Source: DASQVO01 sp035640715 | GTDB taxonomy: Bacteria > Actinomycetota > Actinomycetes > Streptosporangiales > Streptosporangiaceae | Length of the DNA: 18,740 nt | Direction of reading: 5' to 3' | Assembly: GCA_035640715.1 (NCBI GenBank) | Contig: DASQVO010000241.1 | Span: 1 to 18,740 of the forward strand | In this document: one piece after another, positions 14,830-18,740 of the stretch | Layout: the number at the start of each line of letters is the position of its first letter | Numbering within the stretch: the stretch's first letter is position 1 | Program-made: the position numbers and the translations under genes | The notes under the pieces: model-generated | Databases searched by the model: none | Told to the model about the DNA's origin: nothing | What the model saw: only the letters and a program-made list of their open reading frames with translations

Positions 14830-15838
14830 GGCCAGGCCCACGCAGCCCCGCACGGATTAAAACACGCGGGGAGCGGATTAGAACATGCGGGATGAGCCAA
14901 CTCGTGACCAGCAAGCGGTCAGTTAATTCCGCATGGCCGCCAGCGGAACAGCCGACATCGTGTTGTGCCGGGAGGGCGCCACCGGGCAGGCCCCGTGGCG
15001 GCGCGTGCGGCCGTCGGGCGGGCGTTCCCGGGGCTAGCCGCGTTCCGGGGACTTGGTTCCGTTCCCGGGGCTGGCCGCGTTCCGGGCTGGCCGCGTTCCG
15101 GGCTGGCTGCGTTTCCGGGGCGGCCGCGTTCCTGGTACTGGTCGCGTTCCCCGGCCCAGCGCGGGCGAACAGTGGCCAGCGCCGGCCAGCCGGGCGAATT
15201 TGCGGAGACCGGTGGCGCTAAGTTGCGCCGTTTCGGCGGCCTATTAAGGGCTTTCAATCGCTGCCCGCATGAAGTCGATGAATCAGGGTACGGCAGGTCG
15301 CCCATACGGGACAGCAGATGGGACGCGGGCGCTGAACAGGGCCGGATCCCGCGGCTCAACTGGTGCGCGAAGGAAGGCGCCGGCTAACGCATACGGACCG
15401 TCGGCGTTTCCCGTGTACGCAGCCCGCTACAGCATGAAGTTGGAGCGTAATGCACAACGAATGTGTATCAGCTTTGTATCTGCGCGATGTCTCCACTGTG
15501 TCTAGCCCGTGACGGAACGGGCCTGCTGGGCGCTGCCGCCTTGCCGGGCGCCCTCTCCGGCCTCTATATCAGCAAGAGATTCGCATGTGCAAACTATTTT
15601 ACCAGCCGAGAGCCGGCGAAACACCCGCCGGGTGGCACCGTAAACGGCATGGCGGCCGGCCGGAAACTCCGCCCCGTGCCAGCCGGAAAGGATCCGGATG
15701 CCAGCGGGAAACGTGCCTGCCCGCCGTGTCACGCGAAACGTGCCGTGCCGCATACGGGGCTCCATCCCCGACGCGCGCGTCAGGTGACGGGTGCGTCATT
15801 GTTTGCAATTATTCGGCGGCACCCCCGAAGATACAGAC
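14830..15838. other. Non-coding region upstream of the hopanoid operon
   Basis: About 1 kb between divergent genes. Frames are open in places, but none gives a recognisable protein; 15022-15160 is a tandem repeat. The stretch 15421-15600 is noticeably less GC-rich, with several TAT-containing runs (TGTATC, TCTATATC), so the hpn promoter most likely lies there. I could not fix a convincing -35/-10 pair. No tRNA or riboswitch fold was recognised. Confidence 0.5.
15022..15160. repeat. Imperfect 16-20 bp tandem repeat
   Basis: About eight head-to-tail variants of GCGTTCCGGGCTGGCC, for example at 15078-15093 and 15094-15109, with insertions of one to four bases in the others. It lies in the region between the phosphoesterase and hpnC. 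The changing unit length breaks any reading frame, so it is not a coding repeat. Confidence 0.75.
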
Positions 15839-16897
15839 ATGGCTGGCGACGTGAGGGGTACTGACGCTGCGTCCGCGCAGGCGCCGGTCGCGGCCGGACG
15901 CGGGCTAGCCGGCGCTGCGCCCGGTGACAGTGCGCCCGGTGACAGTGCGCCCGGTGACAGTGCACCCGGGGACAGCACGCCGGAGAACAGAGCACCGGGG
16001 AACAGCACGCCAGAGAACCCAGGGGACAGCACGCCATGGAACAGGGCGCCGGGGACCGCGGAAGAGGTCACGCTCGCGACGGTGGCCAAGGCCTCTGCCG
16101 AGAATTTCCCCGTGGCACTCCGTGTTCTCCCGGCGCGGTACCGGCGCCACCTCATGGCCCTGTATGGCTTCGCGCGGCTCACCGACGACATCGGGGATGA
16201 GGTGCGGCCCGATGCCCGGCTGCGCCTGCTCGACGAGCTTGAGGTGGAAGTCGCGCGCATCTATGACGACCGCTCCGGGGGACCGCGCCTGCCGGCGCTG
16301 CGGGAACTTGCCATCACGGTGGCCGAATGCGGCATACCGGCCCGGCCGCTGCTCGACCTCATCAAGGCGAACCGGCAGGACCAGCTCGTCACCCGGTACG
16401 AGACCTTCGAGGATCTTGCCGGCTACTGCAGGTTGTCGGCCAACCCGGTCGGACTGGCCGTGCTACATATCTTTGGGGCCGTCTCCGCGGAGCGCGAGCG
16501 GCTCTCCGATAACATCTGCACTGCTCTTCAGCTTGCCGAGCACTGGCAGGACGTCGCGGAGGACTTCGGCAACGGCCGGATCTACCTGCCGCGCCAGGAC
16601 ATGCAGCGGTTCGGCTGCACGGAGCAGGATCTCGCGGAACCGGTGACGGGGCCACGGGTCCGTGCGCTGATCGCCTATGAGGCGGCGCGAGCGTCGGCCC
16701 TGCTTGACGAGGGTGCGCCGCTCATCGGTACGCTGCGCGGCGCAGCCAGGCTGGCGGTGGCGGGGTATGTGGCGGGCGGCCGGGCCGCGCTGTCCGCCAT
16801 CGCGAGATGCGGCAACGATGTCCTGAGCGTTACTCCGCGGCCGGATAAGCGTGAAGTGGCCTGGAACATGATCAGGGCTTATCTGAGGGGGAGGTGA
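15839..16897 (+). CDS. hpnC: Hydroxysqualene synthase (presqualene diphosphate-converting) HpnC
   Basis: Squalene/phytoene synthase family protein of 352 residues. In the HpnC/D/E route HpnC turns presqualene diphosphate into hydroxysqualene. The family core begins at TVAKASAENFPVALRVLPAR (81-100). The first Asp-rich motif is LTDDIGDE (116-121 for the acidic run) and the second is QDVAEDFGNGRIYLP (237-251). ENFPVA and the HWQDVAED form are what separate HpnC from HpnD. The first 75 or so residues are a low-complexity extension with repeated APGDS units, absent from usual HpnC. ATG 15839 is preferred over GTG 15791, but neither has a good ribosome site; a GTG near 16084 would exclude the repeat but cuts close to the conserved core. 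It is first in the hpnCDE operon, 5 bases before hpnD. Confidence 0.92.
   Translation: MAGDVRGTDAASAQAPVAAGRGLAGAAPGDSAPGDSAPGDSAPGDSTPENRAPGNSTPENPGDSTPWNRAPGTAEEVTLATVAKASAENFPVALRVLPARYRRHLMALYGFARLTDDIGDEVRPDARLRLLDELEVEVARIYDDRSGGPRLPALRELAITVAECGIPARPLLDLIKANRQDQLVTRYETFEDLAGYCRLSANPVGLAVLHIFGAVSAERERLSDNICTALQLAEHWQDVAEDFGNGRIYLPRQDMQRFGCTEQDLAEPVTGPRVRALIAYEAARASALLDEGAPLIGTLRGAARLAVAGYVAGGRAALSAIARCGNDVLSVTPRPDKREVAWNMIRAYLRGR
15917..16054 (+). repeat. In-frame 15-bp tandem repeat in hpnC
   Basis: Three exact units of GCGCCCGGTGACAGT (15917-15961) encode Ala-Pro-Gly-Asp-Ser. They are followed by about six diverged units (15962-16054) reading APGDS, TPENR, APGNS, TPEN, PGDS, TPWNR and APGT. 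The unit length is a multiple of three, so copy-number change would keep the frame. Confidence 0.95.
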
Positions 16898-16902
16898 GGA
16901 AC

Positions 16903-17895
16903 ATGGACACGGCCGAGGCCTATCGTGCCTGTGAGGAGATCACATGGTCGCAGGCGCGGAACTTCGCCTACGGCATCCGGCTGCTGCCGGCCGGCAAGCG
17001 CCAGGCGCTCGCCGCCGTTTACGCGTTCGCGCGCCGGATCGACGACATCGGTGACGGCACGATGCCGGCCCAGGCCAAGCTCGCGGCGCTGGAGGAGGCG
17101 CGCGAGGCGGTGCTGGGAATGACGCGCGCCGGCGGCTCGGCGGCACCGGACGACGATCCCGTGCTCGTGGCCCTCACCGATGCGGGGAAGCGCTTCGCCG
17201 TGCCCATCGAGGTATTCGGCGAGCTCATCGACGGCTGCGTCGCCGATGTCAACGGCGCCGCCTATGCGACCTTCGACGACCTGCTGTACTACTGCCGGTG
17301 CGTCGCCGGGTCCATCGGCCGGCTGTCGCTGGGAGTCTTCGGTGCCAGCGACATGCGGGCCGCGGTGCCGCTGGCGGACTCGCTCGGCGTCGCCCTGCAG
17401 CTCACGAACATCCTGCGCGACATTCGCGAGGACTACCGCAACGGCCGCGTCTACCTGCCGGCCACCGATCTTGACCGGTTCGGGTGCGCGCTGAAACAGC
17501 CCGCCGAAGCCGGTGAACTGGCGCCCGACGCCGAGCCGGCCCGGGACGCCGCGGAAGAGGCGCGGCTCATCCGGCTCATCCAGTTCGAGGCGGAGCGCGC
17601 ACGGGGCTGGTATGCGACGGGTATGCGGCTGCTGCCCATGCTGGACGGGCGCAGCGCCGCGTGCACCGGCGCGATGGCGGGCATCTACCGCAAGCTGCTG
17701 GAGCGCATCGCCGCGGAGCCGGCCGCCGTGCTGCACGGCCGGCTGTCGCTGCCGACGCGGGAGAAGGCGATGGTGGCCGCCCGCTCGCTGGCCGCGCCAG
17801 TGCTGGCCGGCCCGGTGCGGGCCGGCCTTACGCTGGCCCGCACGGTGATCGCGGGCCGGACGCGGGGCCCGCAGGGGCAGGGGAAACCCTCATGA
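16903..17895 (+). CDS. hpnD: Presqualene diphosphate synthase HpnD
   Basis: Squalene/phytoene synthase family protein of 330 residues. HpnD condenses two farnesyl diphosphates into presqualene diphosphate, the first committed step toward squalene and hopanoids. The N-terminus EITWSQARNFAYGIRLLPAGKR is typical. The two Asp-rich motifs are RRIDDIGD (47-51 acidic run) and NILRDIREDYRNGRVYLP (169-186). ATG 16903 is chosen because GGGGGAGG lies 8 bases upstream; a GTG at 16894 overlaps the hpnC stop and the ribosome site. The stop overlaps the hpnE start (ATGA), so hpnD and hpnE are likely translationally coupled. The tail after about residue 285 is Ala/Arg-rich and slightly longer than the family core. 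Confidence 0.95.
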   Translation: MDTAEAYRACEEITWSQARNFAYGIRLLPAGKRQALAAVYAFARRIDDIGDGTMPAQAKLAALEEAREAVLGMTRAGGSAAPDDDPVLVALTDAGKRFAVPIEVFGELIDGCVADVNGAAYATFDDLLYYCRCVAGSIGRLSLGVFGASDMRAAVPLADSLGVALQLTNILRDIREDYRNGRVYLPATDLDRFGCALKQPAEAGELAPDAEPARDAAEEARLIRLIQFEAERARGWYATGMRLLPMLDGRSAACTGAMAGIYRKLLERIAAEPAAVLHGRLSLPTREKAMVAARSLAAPVLAGPVRAGLTLARTVIAGRTRGPQGQGKPS

Positions 17896-18740
17896 GCGGC
17901 GAGCCTGCGGCCAGGCAGCAGCGCGTGGTGGTGATCGGCGGCGGCCTGGCGGGGATCACCACGGCCATCGCGCTATCTGAGGCCGGGGCCGCCGTCACGC
18001 TGCTGGAGGCCCGGCCCCGCCTTGGCGGCGCCACCACCTCGTTCAACCGCGGCGCGCTGGTGGTCGACACCGGCCAGCATGTGTTCCTGCGCTGCTGCAC
18101 GGCTTACCGCGGGCTGCTCGCCAGGCTCGGCATGACCGGCTCCGTCCGCCTCCAGGATCGTTTCGACGTCACCGTGCTGGCCCCGCGGCGCACTGCCCAG
18201 CTCCGCAGGACAGCGCTGCCCGGCCCGCTGCACATGGGCGCGGCGCTGGCCCGCTACCCACTGCTTTCCCTGACCGATCGGATGCGGGTGACCCGCGCCG
18301 CCCTCGCGATGCGGATGCTCGACCCGGCAGACCCGGCGCTTGACGCCCAGCGGCTCGGCGACTGGCTGGCGGCACACGGCCAGGGCGAGCGTGCCCGGCG
18401 GGTCCTGTGGGATCTGTTCACCGTGTCCTCGCTCAACATTCCCGGCGACGACGCGTCGCTGGCGCTCGCCGCCACCGTGGTTAAGACCGCACTGCTCGGG
18501 AAGAAAGATGCCGCGGACATCGGTGTTCCGGCCGTGCCGCTCGGCGAGCTGCACGGCACGGCAAGCTTGGCGCTGCTCCGCCGCCTCGGCGCCGAGGTGC
18601 GGCTGGGCGCGAAGGTCGCCGCCGTGGAGCCGGCGGGCGCGGCAGGGACGGGAGAACACGAATCACGGTTCCTGGTGCGCCTGGCGCGGGTCGACGATGA
18701 CAGCGCAGACAGCCAGGGTGGCGTGATCAGCGCGGATGGG
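17892..18740 (+). CDS. hpnE: Hydroxysqualene dehydroxylase HpnE (3' partial)
   Basis: FAD-dependent amine-oxidase-like enzyme that reduces hydroxysqualene to squalene. 283 residues are in the window and the frame is still open at the edge; the family is usually 420-470 residues. The FAD Rossmann motif is VVVIGGGLAGITTAIAL (GGGLAG at 16-21), with Glu39 at the end of strand 2 and RPRLGGATTSF (41-51) completing the dinucleotide signature. DTGQHVFLRCCTAYRGLLARLG and LWDLFTVSSLNIPGDDASL are typical HpnE blocks. ATG 17892 overlaps the hpnD stop by 4 bases. The next genes are outside the window. Confidence 0.95.
   Translation, partial: MSGEPAARQQRVVVIGGGLAGITTAIALSEAGAAVTLLEARPRLGGATTSFNRGALVVDTGQHVFLRCCTAYRGLLARLGMTGSVRLQDRFDVTVLAPRRTAQLRRTALPGPLHMGAALARYPLLSLTDRMRVTRAALAMRMLDPADPALDAQRLGDWLAAHGQGERARRVLWDLFTVSSLNIPGDDASLALAATVVKTALLGKKDAADIGVPAVPLGELHGTASLALLRRLGAEVRLGAKVAAVEPAGAAGTGEHESRFLVRLARVDDDSADSQGGVISADG

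Noticed and set aside
15440..15469. Possible -35/-10 pair (TTGGAG ... TGTATC) for hpnC
   Set aside because: Poor -10 match and nearly 370 bases from the start; too weak to call as a promoter.
15725..15740. parS-like palindrome (CGTGTCACGCGAAACG)
   Set aside because: It matches the parS consensus TGTTTCACGTGAAACA at only 12 of 16 positions, with changes inside the core, and no chromosome-segregation gene is near.
15463..15864. 133-codon plus-strand frame upstream of hpnC
   Set aside because: No recognisable domain, mixed Cys/Arg-rich composition, no ribosome site, and it overlaps the start of hpnC in another frame.

Overview
The window is about 70% GC and every gene has strong G/C bias at third codon positions. 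The gene families point to a spore-forming or filamentous actinobacterium: an M1 aminopeptidase N next to a mycothiol-type DsbA-like reductase, an Eis-type acetyltransferase, a SpoIIE-type PP2C phosphatase and an HpnC/D/E squalene route. I cannot assign a genus.

Left part (1-4625). A 5'-truncated LpxL/PatA-like acyltransferase is followed by a HAD phosphatase. Thirteen bases after that lies a 62-codon open frame whose first half is the N-terminus of bacterial prolyl-tRNA synthetase and whose second half looks like that enzyme's C-terminus, as if the middle had been deleted in frame. Convergent to it is a full-length pepN.

Middle part (4626-9166). pepN, the DsbA-like reductase and rpiB keep an order I recall from mycobacteria (rpiB, Rv2466c, pepN). 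Here the reductase and rpiB are separated by about 1.1 kb of decayed material: a GNAT acetyltransferase 5' fragment, a degenerate array of 45-50 bp units, a small ORF that runs into a repeat, and a GC-rich dispersed repeat. The same dispersed repeat recurs about 2.4 kb downstream, next to a tandem 84-bp repeat, between an Eis-like acetyltransferase and a membrane-bound PP2C phosphatase.

Right part (9167-18740). A 14-TM MFS exporter carries two carboxypeptidase-regulatory-like domains at its C-terminus. It converges on a secreted alkaline-phosphatase-superfamily enzyme, with a perfect 16-bp bidirectional terminator between them. After about 1 kb of repeat-rich non-coding DNA comes the hpnC-hpnD-hpnE operon. 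These three genes convert farnesyl diphosphate to squalene via presqualene diphosphate and hydroxysqualene. hpnE runs off the window, and the rest of a hopanoid cluster probably lies beyond it. HpnC has an unusual N-terminal extension built from a 15-bp in-frame tandem repeat.

No rRNA, tRNA, CRISPR array or intact insertion sequence was seen. Domain calls are made by eye from motifs; no database search was run.
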